A stretch of DNA of 64,000 bases from Darksidea phi (lineage: Eukaryota > Ascomycota > Dothideomycetes > Pleosporales > Lentitheciaceae). Made by a program: the position numbers and the translations under genes. Below, in pieces: positions 31,249 to 44,000 of this stretch. The notes beneath the pieces were generated by a model, which was given only the letters and a program-made list of their open reading frames with translations, did no database searches and was not told the origin of the DNA. The stretch lies in assembly GCA_030770425.1 (NCBI GenBank), contig JASJFT010000078.1:62001-126000 (forward strand). The letters are read 5' to 3'. Position 1 is the first letter of the stretch; every line of letters starts with the position of its first letter.

Positions 31249-33782
31249 AGACACTTTTTTGCACGAGAGAACAGAAGAGGGCAGTCAAAAGCCTGGTGGA
31301 AACTGGAGTGTGAAAAGCGCCCTATACGAATTGTCTAGAGACTGCATCCTGAGTTGCATCTAGCAGAGTACGCCCCCTCAAAATACTGCTCCACGAACGT
31401 CTATAATGACGCCCACGAATCGTACATACTGGTGGCTTTTGGTCGTTCATTTTGGCTTCACTATATTCTACCCCGTGATTGGGAGTCATTTTAACTTCGC
31501 ATCCTCCCGCTTACTTTAAAAAGCTATTGCAAACGATAGCGTCGCCAAAACTAAGATAGAAAAGCTTGGGCCTACTTTGAATGGCGGTCTCTTTCCTTTG
31601 TAGACACATCCCGTGACCGCTGTGGTTACGATCACAGTTCTTCCACATTCCTCACCTATACAAAGCTGAACTAGACAAGACTGGGCGGGATACACGCTGC
31701 CGCCGTCCACTAATTCGGTCCGTGAATTTGCACTTGAAGTATCTACAGCTAAGCTGCCCGATTCTCTGCACTATATACATTTTTGAGTGGACTTAACATG
31801 TTACTAGCAACGATCGTAGTTCTGATATCCACCAAAATGGTTGTCGTTAGCACATGAGGTGCACCGACTATTTTAGAATTTGAGGTCATCCTATCTTCGC
31901 CATGCAGCTGATCTTAGTGGTATCGACCTTGCACACTCCTTAACTGCTATTGGCTGTCAAGATAGCCGCGAATGATCACATTAGAGTCGATCCAAAAGGC
32001 CACAACAAATTATGCACCATCAACGCGACAAAGCATGTGCGGATTATACAAGAGTTTCGCCATCATTAACGGGGTAATACTTGCGAAATTATAGGCCCAA
32101 AGGACGCTAAACAGCCCAGCCTTTTTCTAGTGATACCGCTTTTGCACGTTCAGCTATTAATACAGCTACTCTATTCTTTCTTTATGTGTAAAATTCTGCA
32201 TTGGAATCAAGAGTTTGAGCGGCATCTAGACTCACACATCGTCCTCGTAGCAATGCCGCAATGAAGATTTCGAAGAGTGCGTGTAGATGGTGGGGGACTT
32301 CGACACCTCACTTATTTGCACATACGAGTCCATTACCTCGTCACACTTAGCAAGCCATCGCACTCACCACTCTCGCAAGTCTACAAGTCATTCCTAAGCA
32401 TTTCATAAGCAACATCTTTCTCTCACAGTTCCTGTTCAGAAAGCTATCCACGCCCCCTCCACATCCATTACGAAGAACTTCACTCCAACTCGCGCGTGCC
32501 CAATCTTTTGCAATTTGACTTATTACTACTGATCCATTTCAGTAAATTATAACCCTTCCTTCAGCCATCGTAATCGAAGGCTATAGCCCTAGCTTTCGCG
32601 TATGGCAGGATCTTAATTGATTGTAACAACACCAATCTCATACTCACAGCTAATAATGAGCGACTCTCCAGCATCCAATAAGTTGTCGAAAAGAGCATTG
32701 TGAATCTCAATAAATATCCCCGCTCTATTTTTTGAACCACCTGGAGTGAACCGGACTACCTCAGCATCCCATACACCATCACTGCCACGTGGCATAGCTA
32801 CGCGTTCTTAACATGAGATGCCGCAGTATTGACTCTCGCGCTTCTATCTCCTCAGATTTGCAAAGCCAAATCAATCTGCCCCTAGTGTTCAGGGTAGTGT
32901 CGCTAGCTGAAAACATAGGCCAAACATTATATGCGCGACATGCTGTCAAAAGCCCGTCATACCTCTCTCCCATCGAATCGTTCTCATATGCCATATTCAG
33001 ACTAGCTTTGCCATGTTGTACATCATGACCGCTAATAGACAAGCCGAGCGTCTCCACAGTTCAAGGCCGTCATTAAGCATCATCATCCCACCACCACCTC
33101 CCTATGCCATAGATGCAGACAAGCTTCATCCATCCACCCATCCTCAACCCCCACCAGCATATCTTTAGTCTGGATTTTCAAGCGCTGTCGTCGGGCGCCA
33201 TGTTCATACTACATCACCTCTGGACCTGCACTATAGATGGCCCTCAGACACTCATTCTCCCTCAACCTCGACAAAGACCTACTCTGAATCGCGCGTTCGA
33301 GAGGTGTCATCAGGTATTATACACCTGCTAAACTACATCCCATCCAAGTTGCCTCTTCCCTCACCTTCACTACATCTCCTCCAAACTTGCGTTCTCAACA
33401 CCTACATACGCATCACAGAATCTCAGCATATTACAACACCACACATAAGCCAAGCACGCAAAATTACTTTTTGTCAAGATTGTCCTAGCCGGGTGCTATT
33501 CTGTACACGCATATACTTTCAGGATTGATAAACCGCACGTGGGTCGCTTACAAATGGACACACGTGGGCATGAGCTGCGGCCGATAACAAGACCAAGCGT
33601 ACCCATCCGCCTGAAAGTAGTCGATAGCCCGCGTTAGCGAGGCCTTTTTGAATGAACAGATTCGGATATCGTACACCCTCTGATCATCTGCTCGCAAGAA
33701 ATGAAAGGAAAAACTGGTTATACCGTGAGGAACGTGGGGCCATGTATGCTACCAAGGAAGAGAACCCGTAGAGGCGATGAAC
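31249..33782. other. gene-poor segment
   Basis: About 2.5 kb with no intact gene, AT-richer than its surroundings and with many short frames only. Possible coding remains on the minus strand at 32613-33057 are listed separately. Confidence 0.4.
32613..33057 (-). pseudogene. Unidentified protein fragment
   Basis: Two overlapping minus-strand frames (33057-32779 and 32795-32613) have balanced, protein-like composition and would join by a one-base frame change near 32790: ERYDGLLTACRAYNVWPMFS in the first, WDAEVVRFTPGGSKNRAGIF in the second. No family was recognised. It could also be two exons with an unseen intron. Confidence 0.25.
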
Positions 33783-36317
33783 TTAGGCGTCCGCAGCGAA
33801 GCTCCTCATGTCCGGGTAGCCCTCCTGACCCGGATAGGCATCGATCTGAGGCGGGACCGCAAAGTTGCTATCGAGCTCATCTTCATAGATGAAATTGTTC
33901 ACGCCCGAGAGTTGGTACCTAGCACGCTGCGTGCCCTGGTTCTGATCCTCTCCAGGGGCGGATAGAGAGGCAGGAGCTTGAAGGGGCTGCTTGACGAGCT
34001 CGGGGAAGCCGACGCCGTGGCGATGATGACCAGCACGTGGGGTCGTGCCGGCCTCATAGTGATCAAGGCGGTTGTTGGTCTGCATAGACAAGGGTCCGGG
34101 GGTGCCTTGGCCACGGCGGTTTGGCTGGATACCGGCAGATGATAGGCTACGACGAGTACCGCCTACCCCTCGAGCGTTCTCAAGCGAAAGGGAATCAGGC
34201 ATGAGGTTCGGACCGCAAGTATTCATGCCCTGGTTTAAGTCCTGCCTAGCCCCGTGGAAGTATCCGGGCGGATCGATATGCATCTGCTGGCGAGGATAGG
34301 AGGGAAGGGTTGCTCGCCGAGGTTGATATTGAAACTGATCCTGAACATGCAAGAACCCATGAGGAAGATAGTCCGCAGTCGGATGCACAGTCGCGTACGG
34401 GGACACATGCTGAGGTGTGGGTAGTACCTGGTCGTTCCGCGGAGAAGAGGCATAGGCCGTGGAGGGGTGAACCATCCGAGTCCTACTGCCCGTAGCAAAC
34501 GATGCCGCACCTCCGCTGCACTGACCCGCATGTTCAGAACCATAAGGAAAATCTAACAAAGCGCGGTCAGCTTCAGCGTACGCGCGTTTCAGTGTGATGA
34601 TGAAGCTCTGAGTGGGTTTGCGCATCGTGGGCTTGCGGCGTGGAAGCTTGCTCGCGTCGCGGAGAACGACATTGGATTTGTCGCCTCCCTTCTTCGGCCA
34701 GTGCATTTTGATCTTTGGAAGCTGTTTACCCTCCTTGATCATCTGTGCGTGTAGCTTCAGAATGGCCTGCTGCAAAGCGCTAGCAGTGCATGTATCGTCG
34801 ATAAGCTGTGCAGCTTGATCGAACGGTATTTGAAGGCCAGCTTCGCCACAAGCCCAAACAATGCCAATCAAGGCTTTGATGAGATCATTCTCATCCCATC
34901 TACGGAGGGGAGCACGTGGAGCACGAGACTTACGAGGCTGGCCATCCTTATTCCTCTTCTCCGTCTCCACACCCGTCCTCGTACCCGTGCGTTTTCGCTT
35001 ACGCTCCGGCCCGTCGGTATAGTCGCTCTCCTCACCATCGTCAATGTAAGTACCATCCACTTCTTCCTTTTTGACAACAGATTTATGGCCGCTCTCGAAA
35101 GAAGCCCTTGACAGAGGCAGAGGAACTGGGACAAGCATGCCGAAGCTGTCATCGCTGGCAGTTTCATCTCCAGAATCTTCATCATGACCATGGGATGACA
35201 CATCGCAATACGCGTTGTTGCCAGCACTAAGGTCAGAGTGATCGTTCATAGAGTCGAAGTTGGAATAGTCACTGGCACAGGAGGCATCGTAGTTATCGAA
35301 CCCCGGCATGCTCAAGTCGGCGTTACCACCGCCGGCGCCATCGTCGAACGCGAAGATGTAGTCTGCCGTGTTAAGATCATTGTGATCTGCGCCGGCACTA
35401 GCTCCCGAGACATGGTTGTGTGCCATCGAGTTGGGTTGAGGAAATTGACTCATGCGAAAGGCAAGATGGTGGTCATGCTCATTGACCAGTGGATTATCGC
35501 CAGCAGTGAATGGGGATTGGGAGCCATTGTCGTTTTGGAAATGGTTGAAGTAGACATGGTTGCCAGCGCCAAGGGCAGGTCGGTAACCCTGGTCGTATTG
35601 CATGGTGTTTACTTGAAGATCCGGACTAGTGCTGAGTGTGGTCGCTTGGCCATAGTCGCTGATCTGAAGAGGTCCAACATCGGCGTAGAGGCCGAACCCG
35701 TTAGAGAACCTCATGCCATTGGGAAGAGGACCATCACCACGAGGGGCTCCGAAATTATACTCAGGAAGTTGGCTCATCCGCTCCACAGGGTTATGTTGGC
35801 CCTTTTCATCTGACGAATTGTTGGGAGTGGGCAGGTAGGGATCGTGTGGAGGTGAACCTATTGGCTGTATCATCCTCTCTGAGCACTGGGTCCTCGTCTC
35901 CTCCCTTGACTGTTCGAGGAGGTCGCTCAAACATTGCAGAAACGGCGGGTGATTTATGTAGGTGGCGGGTGAGTTGCGCGCTACGTTTGACTGCCACTCG
36001 TGCATGGTCGTCTTGCTGGAGCCGGTGCCAATGTAGCACTCTTTAAGGACTTTGGGCTCCTCCTGTGCGCGCAATTCTCTTGCCTCCTCAAATCGGACAG
36101 GATCTATTTTTGCCCCTGCAGTCTTGCTGAGAGGCGGATTGCCATCATTGTCACTGCCGACATCGTTGCCGTTATTGATAGTATTGACGTGGTCGCCGGA
36201 AGGGGACAAATCGACGGACTCGTTAGAGGACGCGTTGGAGCTAACATTGAGGGGTTCAACATCGGTGTCGTTGACATAAGAGACGGGTTTTCCGTTATTT
36301 TCGGGAGTGTGTGCCAT
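33783..36317 (-). CDS. Large fungal nuclear-type protein, function unknown
   Basis: Single exon, 844 residues. Residues 1-60 are Asn/Ser/Asp-rich; most of the chain is low-complexity and disordered. An acidic stretch followed by a basic nuclear-localisation-like run (GPERKRKRTGTRTGVETEKR) leads into the only compact part, about residues 480-580: RRWDENDLIKALIGIVWACG, FDQAAQLIDDTCTASALQQA and KLHAQMIKEGKQLPKIKMHW, which look helical and resemble the small helix bundle found in many Pezizomycotina proteins that recognise DNA or chromatin. Activity is not known. The layout (basic signal, helical domain, disordered flanks) suggests a transcription regulator; that is inference. Strong codon structure shows as a long antisense open frame at 35238-35813. 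Met at 36317 is the first in frame. Confidence 0.7.
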   Translation of the reverse strand: MAHTPENNGKPVSYVNDTDVEPLNVSSNASSNESVDLSPSGDHVNTINNGNDVGSDNDGNPPLSKTAGAKIDPVRFEEARELRAQEEPKVLKECYIGTGSSKTTMHEWQSNVARNSPATYINHPPFLQCLSDLLEQSREETRTQCSERMIQPIGSPPHDPYLPTPNNSSDEKGQHNPVERMSQLPEYNFGAPRGDGPLPNGMRFSNGFGLYADVGPLQISDYGQATTLSTSPDLQVNTMQYDQGYRPALGAGNHVYFNHFQNDNGSQSPFTAGDNPLVNEHDHHLAFRMSQFPQPNSMAHNHVSGASAGADHNDLNTADYIFAFDDGAGGGNADLSMPGFDNYDASCASDYSNFDSMNDHSDLSAGNNAYCDVSSHGHDEDSGDETASDDSFGMLVPVPLPLSRASFESGHKSVVKKEEVDGTYIDDGEESDYTDGPERKRKRTGTRTGVETEKRNKDGQPRKSRAPRAPLRRWDENDLIKALIGIVWACGEAGLQIPFDQAAQLIDDTCTASALQQAILKLHAQMIKEGKQLPKIKMHWPKKGGDKSNVVLRDASKLPRRKPTMRKPTQSFIITLKRAYAEADRALLDFPYGSEHAGQCSGGAASFATGSRTRMVHPSTAYASSPRNDQVLPTPQHVSPYATVHPTADYLPHGFLHVQDQFQYQPRRATLPSYPRQQMHIDPPGYFHGARQDLNQGMNTCGPNLMPDSLSLENARGVGGTRRSLSSAGIQPNRRGQGTPGPLSMQTNNRLDHYEAGTTPRAGHHRHGVGFPELVKQPLQAPASLSAPGEDQNQGTQRARYQLSGVNNFIYEDELDSNFAVPPQIDAYPGQEGYPDMRSFAADA

Positions 36318-39300
36318 TGTAGCTATGTAATGTCAGCGACAATTCTTGGTTGGTCCGAGGGGCAAATGGCCTGCGGCGACGGACGCCTACCGCAACCTAT
36401 GACGATGGAAAGGGTAGAGAGGAACATACCAGTATGCCCAGTTTAATGCAAAGCTAAGACTACCAAAATTTGGCACACGTATCTCACAGTACTAGTGAAG
36501 TTGTCAGCTCTGGGACTATGGAGGAAGTAGTAGACGGGCACATACCTTTTGCAAGTGCCACCGACAATGGAGATCGCCGTAGCTCACGTAACCGGAAGCT
36601 CGTAAGGCGCGCAGCTGGGCATGTTAATTTTTGTGTGCGGGAAAGTGAAGCGCCTCGGCTGAGCGTACCTGGTGCGGGAAAGGGGAGCGGAGCTACAGAA
36701 ATGCTTTCTCCCGGCAGACGATGGAGAGAGGGCAAAGCGAAGGTCAGCGGCAGTGTTTGCACAGACTATCTATGACTTAGAACTCGGGATTGTGAGCTAC
36801 TAGAGTATATGGCTGCGGGGAAGCAGATGCCTGTAGAGGCGGCTCTCGAGGCGGGGTGACCTCGAGCGGGCGCGAGAAAGGAAGGAGGAGGCCAAAGCAT
36901 AGGAGATGCCTTAGACGAGGTAGAAGGCCTCGCGGAGACTGGTAGAAGTGCTGATGGAGTACTTACCCGTTGAATTGTAGATTGCAGGTGAGGTGTTAAG
37001 TCGGGAGAGCCTCCGCGAGGGCGAGCTTAAGTAGGAGAGGGCCGCGAGCACAAGACTAGCTCCGTTCACGCAGGCAATAAGCCTCCGCCAAGACCACGAG
37101 AAGTAGCTGATTAGCGCCGCCCTCAGGAGAAGAAAGTCGACGTGAAGTACGGTTCGGCCCGTCTGTAGAACGAGACGATATAGCGGAGCTCTGCAACGAC
37201 TAGATGAAGCAGGAGAGCTCGCGGTGATGACGGATAACGGCTGCGTGTGGCGTAGAGGGAGGATAGAAAGGCGCGTAGTTAGGTCCTAGCGTGGCGGAGG
37301 ATTGAGGGCGTACTGCCAGACAGCGTGGAGTGGGCACACAGGCCTGCGATTGCGTAGCGGTGTGGGAGCTCACGGCGCGTAACACGCTGCTTTCAACTGC
37401 TTGTGCGAGCTAGAGCCGTAGACAAGGAATGGCGAGTGTGGTCGTGGACGTAGTAGCTGCCGGACAAGATAGCTAGAGCCTCAGCCGACAGAGCAGGCAC
37501 AGGTTGTATATCGAGCCTCGAGACTTTTGGACAGGAGATGAGTCGCTAATGACGTCTTTTATATCGCTAGTCAGCAGGTCCTTTTGAGGTCCACACTTCG
37601 AAGACCTGACGTAGGTAAAGGTGGCTTGCAAGCCGCTCAGTCCAACGCCCCATCATGAGATAACGTAGCAAGGCTCACGTGATGTCTAGGGTCTAGGCCG
37701 ATTACTCATGTCCTTCCCTGGCAACGGTCTGGGAGTAAAAGGTAGCAGCAAGATGGTGGAGGTCGTGCCACGTGACCTAATCTTTTACTGCCAAGAGTGT
37801 TGGTGAATGCCAGCCAATGAAGAGGTAGTCCACATGCGTAAATCGTTGGTAATTGGTCGAAGAGGTCTTGAAAATGACGGTGATCGAGGGAGGGCGCTTC
37901 CGGAGCGGGCTTCGACGATTCGCAAGTGTGGCGCTAACCATCATTGGCCTGAAAGTTGGTGCGTGGCGATAGGAAAGCCGGATAGCAATGTCAGATTTTG
38001 ACATGGACTGGGTTACATAATCTGAACTGGAAACGGTAGCAATGTATCGATGCCAGAACACAGTGTCCTCCACGAACTTTTCGGCTCTTCGATGGTGGTC
38101 TCAAGAGCGTGGAAGTAGTTGAAGGCGCCAAACTCCGAACATGGGGATAATTTCCACAAAAGATGAATGCACCAGAATCAACCTGGCATGTTCGTCGTTG
38201 GCTTTTGTTGATGTTAGGTTGACACATAGAGTGTATTATTGTGGTTAGACGTACCATTTAAGCGTCAACAAGGAGAGCAACAGGATAGAGCGTGGGAGTC
38301 GGGAAAGCGAAGAGAAGAAAAGAACTCGGAAGACAACTAGAAACTGCTGGTAAGTGCGAAAGATAAATAGAGTGACTGGGGTGAAGTGTGATGAGGAGTG
38401 ATTGAGAGCAGCAGGAAAAGGGGTGAGACACAAGGAAAAAAGAACAGTAAGAGAAGTGCAAAGCGGTGTGCAATAAATGTATATAGGATAGAGGAGAGAA
38501 CGAATCGTGAAACAAGTGGGGGTGAATCGGAGTCGTGTGGATCTGTCAGCCGCTCCTGGTGCGAGAGAGGGTACCTGTTCGATGTCTTATGGCCTTGTCA
38601 CGACGATGATCAATCGTCCAAAACCAGAAGGATGCTAAAGTGGTAATGATTTGGACACATCTCGAAAGCAGATGTGTAGGCTCGGTTGTCAGATACGGCG
38701 GCTTCTGTGGCAGGTAGGTAGTGGGAAATCTACTGAATCAGACTTGTATACAAAGAAGGCCAGCAGCCAGGCCAGCGAAGAGTGACATTGCCTTCATTGA
38801 GCAAAGATTGTTGGGGTGCTATACCACCTTCCAGTATCTATCACCACTGAACATCCGATGATAGGAATAGACCCGGATCAGTGCAGAAGAAGTTACTGTG
38901 AGATTGAATTCTCATCCGCATGGGTCGATCTGGGGCGAAAGTAAATTCGAAGGTCATGTCTCTAGTGCACTGCGATAGAAATGGCCACCGACAAAGACTC
39001 TAAGGGGCGTGGGTAGAACTCATACTTGATCCTTTGTTGGGCCAGATCAGCCACCAGTCAGGATAACCAGGCGAGCGGGTTCCTAGGCGAACGCGAGCAT
39101 CCCATTCCATTCGGTGGGTGCCCATCCTGCCGAGTGAGATAGCGGAGGTCTCCGGTATGCCTTGACGTTCTCGACTAATCTGACCGTATGGAGATGTCTC
39201 GCCGAAAGTGCTCACAATCAACAGCGCCAGTGCGAGAGCTGAACTGTGGTTTGCCCTTGAGCACTAGGGGCCGCGACAATTGATACGCATGAGCACCGTG

Positions 39301-40352
39301 GGCATAAGTTATCGTGGCTCCATCTTGATTCTACAGTATACAGGCGGTGAGACCTATCCGGTGAGGCGAAGGTCCGAGCTATACCGGCTAGAGGGATCCT
39401 CGGGAGGTGTTTAAACGAGAAAGATGGGTCTGCTCAGCGCGTCAGCAGGCATAGTTGAAACTGGTGGCTCTCCCGAATCCGAAATGAAGCAGCGTTTGAA
39501 GCGCGGGAGCAGGCTACGGCTCATGCGGAATTTCGCGTATGGAGTAACATGACGGGAGGCGTGCGGTTGGGAGCAGATGTTACGAACTACAAGGGACCGA
39601 TGAGGCTGTCTATACCGGATATGTTTTGTTCACCCAGAGGGTACCGTAACCTAAGTGGTAGTTAAGAGGAGAAGGAATAGAGATATTCGGCCGGGTGTGC
39701 TCGTGCTGGCCTATCGATGCAAATGATGCTGGGGGGTTTGATTGCGGACGGAAAGGGGCCGCACTGCCCGCCTTCCTGAGCCCCAGCATGACCGCGATGG
39801 TTGCATTTGCCGCTCAAGAAGCGGAAAGAAGCCATGTATGCTGCCGCATGGCAGGCGAGGCTATGGTGGAAGGATGAAGCCGGATCGGAGCGCAAGGAAA
39901 GAGATGCAAATGCCCTCTTATAGCTGCCTATTCATCTGCGCTAGGCTGTTAGTGCGCTTGATTAGTACTTTGACGGAGGGCATGCTGCAGCCGGTGCTCG
40001 ACATGATGCCATCTGAAACTGCATGCACTTGAGCGGTTCAGGGCGAATGTACAGGTCATGCTGAGCGGCGAATGAAGGCAAATGGAGGTCGTGATGCTGG
40101 GGGAATTAGGAAGAAAGTAGTGCAGAAGAGCGAACGAGGCTGGCGGAGCTAGAAAGTGGGCACACCGCACGAACCACTCCACGTGAATGGGTTTGCTTGA
40201 CAGCACTTGACACTGATTGGAGGCACCCATGTACAATAGAGAAGAGCTTCTGCCTAAGAAAGACTGTATTATGACATTCCTGCTACCTAATGCTACGATC
40301 TGTATGCATGTTAGCCGGGGGTTCTTGTCATCGACCGGGAAGGGATGCATAC
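36318..40352. other. gene desert, part 1
   Basis: About 4 kb without a recognisable gene. 36800-37500 is purine-rich with many GAG/GCGAG runs. Frames at 36470-36775, 38258-38646 and 39662-40032 are short and motif-free. Confidence 0.4.
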
Positions 40353-41007
40353 CTATGAACTCTTCGAACCCCCTCTGCGGCTGTGATGGTCCCCTGTATG
40401 CCTGATATGGAGCTTGCCTTGGTGTGTAGCGTTGACCATGCGAATATCCAGATTGCCATCGTCGTTGTGGTGCTTGTTTTCGAGTCTCGAGGGACATGTC
40501 GGCTGCGCTTCCCCTTCCGGCCAAAGGCGGGATGATTGTACCAGGGATGGCGAGCTCCTCGCCGAAAGCTCTAAATCAACGAGCTCTCCTGCAACTATCC
40601 GTCGGCATAGGAACGCTGTGCTTGCCGTTGTTCTCTAGGCCGTGAAGGTTCTGGTGGGGAGAGAGGCTCCTGCCCGAGTCACCGCCCCACAGACTTTGTC
40701 TGTATTTCTCCAACAATCCACCCCCCTCTCTCTACACCACCACAATCTTCGCGCAGTCATCGGCGTCCACAACCACCCGCTGCAGCCGTGCATCGCGATG
40801 GCCAGGGAGAGATGAGGAGATGAGGCTCGAAAGGACATCCTTTCTAGCTTGCTTGTGCAGCTCCTTCCCTGATAGCGGTGGTTCTTGCTGAAGCGACCGA
40901 CACCCCTCCCTCTCCTCCCGCAGCTCGCTGGCAACGGCTCCACCACAATTCTCTGATGGCCTCGGTCGGTACAGACAGTTGCCTCTGTCTTCATCTTCAG
41001 TCAACAC
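40353..41007 (-). pseudogene. Unidentified fungal protein, inactivated by two stops
   Basis: One minus-strand frame runs about 218 codons from 41007 to 40353 with only two stops, TAG at 40732-40734 and TGA at 40576-40578, where about ten would be expected by chance. The text is protein-like throughout: ELHKQARKDVLSSLISSSLP, LLEKYRQSLWGGDSGRSLSP, FGEELAIPGTIIPPLAGRGS and QRYTPRQAPYQAYRGPSQPQ. It ends at a good donor (GTATGC at 40352) with a CTAAC-containing intron behind it. The stops could derive from CAG and CGA by C-to-T change. The family is not recognised. Confidence 0.5.
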
Positions 41008-44000
41008 AGCTCTGCATGTTTTGAGATGATTTCCCGTAGCAGGAGCTCTTCGCGTGCTTGAGTGGGCGGCATCACCGAACCCCCACTCGCAATGGCGGCA
41101 GCAGGGCAGCTACTCCTCCTCATGCAACTTCGCCACTTTGCGGAGCTCTCCCTACACTGGCAGACCAGTCTGGTGCTATCAAGAATAGGGTTTGGCCCAG
41201 GATGGCGATCTTAGACGCGGGATCAGGTTGTTTTACCTCATGGACGCGGACCCGGATCGCATCCTGCATCGCGACAGCTACTCCACCCCTTCAGCGCTGA
41301 AGGCCATGCGCGGTTGACAATCTTTAATGGAGCGTCTAGAACTCGGAAGCATAACACCCGCTATGTCGCGCGCGTACACCTCGATCCGCCGACCGTTGCG
41401 ATACACCCGAAGATGCGTATGGCCGACTCCAAACGAGCAGAAGACCCGATACCCTAGCGACGAGATTGCTAGTGTCTCTATCGATACCAACCCCACACAG
41501 CCCGAGGGTCCAAACCAAAGACTCGATAAGGCCGACATGCGAGAGCGGGAGCGACACCTCTCTCAGCGTACCGCAGCATAACGATTAGACGTTATGACAA
41601 CATCGGGAGCTTGCAAGGTGAGGCACGGCATCCTACCATGACAAGGATTCATATCCAAAGCCCGGAAGGCCATGATACACTTGCGGGTCATGGCGAGACC
41701 AAAGGGGCTCGCGATCCCGCCTAAGAGCGGACCCCACAGCATGCCCTTCCTTTGGGCTGCCATACTTTCGTTCTCAAGGTGTTGGTATACGCATATCTTG
41801 CTCGACCAACATCAGCCTTGGTCGAGTAGAACTTCGTCCCAAGGAGCCAGTCATGATTCATGTCTGCATGTTGAGTTGGGCGACAGCCGACGCCGTTATG
41901 ACGAATGGCGAGAGAGGCCTTGGTCGTATATTGCTTGCCGCCCATATTGGAGATATACTGGACGGCTCTTGCCAGTCGATGCTACCGCGATGAGGAAGCC
42001 AAGGTCGAGACACTCGGTGTACGCCACGAAGAAAGAGATAGTGTTGGAACATGGAATGGATGATGGGCGTACACCTGGAGATAGCTGGCTACGAACATCG
42101 ATGTCCTGGATCAAAGCCGGTTGTCGGTCTTCAGCAATAGATCTTCGACCGCAAGACGCAGGTGTCTTAAAAGATCTTTGAGTCTCTCGTGGATTCATAC
42201 AGGGCAATTTATCGCACTCGGTAAGTCTCCCTCGCAAGTCTCGTTGAAGATGTTCCCCTGCGGCGATGATGACTGGGGCGGCTCGTGGTCTAATCAGCCA
42301 CGGTGCTGTCTCAACAGATACTGCGCACAATATCCTAGGCTCTCCTATGGGTTGGCATGTGCGAAAAATTCTTTCTGAGCCAAGCGTCTTCACCACCCTA
42401 ATTTTGTTGGTAGTGGAGATGAAGAAGTTGCTGACAGACGATATAGGAGCGTAGCGCTGAGCCACCATAGTGTAGATGGTATCATGTTACTTAAGATCGT
42501 CCGCACGGAGCTTTCCTCAAAGCCAGAAGCCAGACGCCGCCAACGGATATTTCGAGCCCCTAGAGATCTCGCGCGGAAGGAGTCGGTTTCCCTTCATAGC
42601 GGAAGATAATCGCCTTGAGAAGCGAGCTAGCTTTGCAAGCAGACATTGTCAAAGATGTTAGACTCGGAAAGCATGTCCAGGATTGGTCCTAGATGCTGCG
42701 CTTCCAGTCTTTTCGGCAATAAAATGACACCTGGAATGGCTTGTGGCGCATGATCTCCCAAATGTCCCAGCAATGGACGTTTTTGGGTTTTATCGCTGTA
42801 GTCTCCAAGGGCTTCGGATCCCACTTCAAAGTTCCAACCAGGGATTTTTCAAGGGGGTGGGAACCGTCTGATACAGGACCACTTCGTCCGACCTGGATTC
42901 GAAAAAAAAAAATTCGCCTTGACTAACGGCCTTAACCCACAACCTTATCCAACAACCCCTCCCTCGTCCGATCTTGAACCAACAACTAGTAACTCTTGCA
43001 ATGGTTGTGGAGCCACAGTATAACTTCCCATATCAACTGTACATCTCCCAAGGACTGGAAAAAGTACAACCAACCTGAAGTTCTGAAACTGGGGACGTTG
43101 CTCGCCTCGTTGCTTCATGACTGGCCTGGATACAATCTCTTGTGTCGCAGGCGAGACAAATCCCCTCACCAGCAGCAGCATCCTAGTCGCATCCATCTCT
43201 TTCGTCCCTCTCCTCGATCTTGGTATGCGGCATTCTCCGCTCCAATTGATCCCTTTATGTCGGACTCCTACACTCCGACGATTGCTTCCATCTCTCACTA
43301 CGGCGCCGTTGGAATACAGCTATCATAATTCGACTAGCGCTTCGACCGAAGTGTCTTCAAATGGCGATATGAATGCGAAACGCGCGCAGCGATCTACTCC
43401 GCGTTACTTCAAACAGCGTTCCATCTCTTCTCTAAAATGTGCCCGTATTGTCAGCTACCTCCTGCGGTTATCCCATTATCTCTACGCTCGACCTTCCCTT
43501 GATGGAATATTGATCTCCCGACTTTCGCTCATGCTTGGAATTAAAGTCGCTCTTAGCTTTTGCGAGGATTGATCATTGTTTCATCGCCTCCGGAAGCGTG
43601 ATCGATAGCGCTAAGTCAGTCAACATCGGTAACCACGCCTGTAATGGAAGGCGCCTAGGTTGGGTTCGTGTCGCATTTGCTCGTCCCGTAATACCTTCTG
43701 AAGGCTCGATTGGTCGGGCGCTTTTGGAGCAGCTTCGTAATACTGTCGCGATCACGATATCTAGTGTCGGGAGTTGCGTCCTCATGGACATGTTTGCTGC
43801 TCCGCCCAGATAGTATGCGCGCCCGGAGAAGCACCATGGCCGTCCCACTATGGTCTCGATCGTCGCCGAAGCTGTCGGCAGCTCGCTGCCGGCGGAAGCC
43901 TTTTGTCTCGTACGCTGGGCGACTGTAAGCTATTGAAGAATGCTCTCGTTCTGCCACGCAGCACCCATGCCGCAGGTTCCTTTCCGTGTCCTGCAATGCG

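Noticed and set aside
35238..35813. 191-codon plus-strand frame
   Set aside because: Antisense shadow of the 844-residue minus-strand gene; repetitive Val/Ile/Gly text and no splice or start support.
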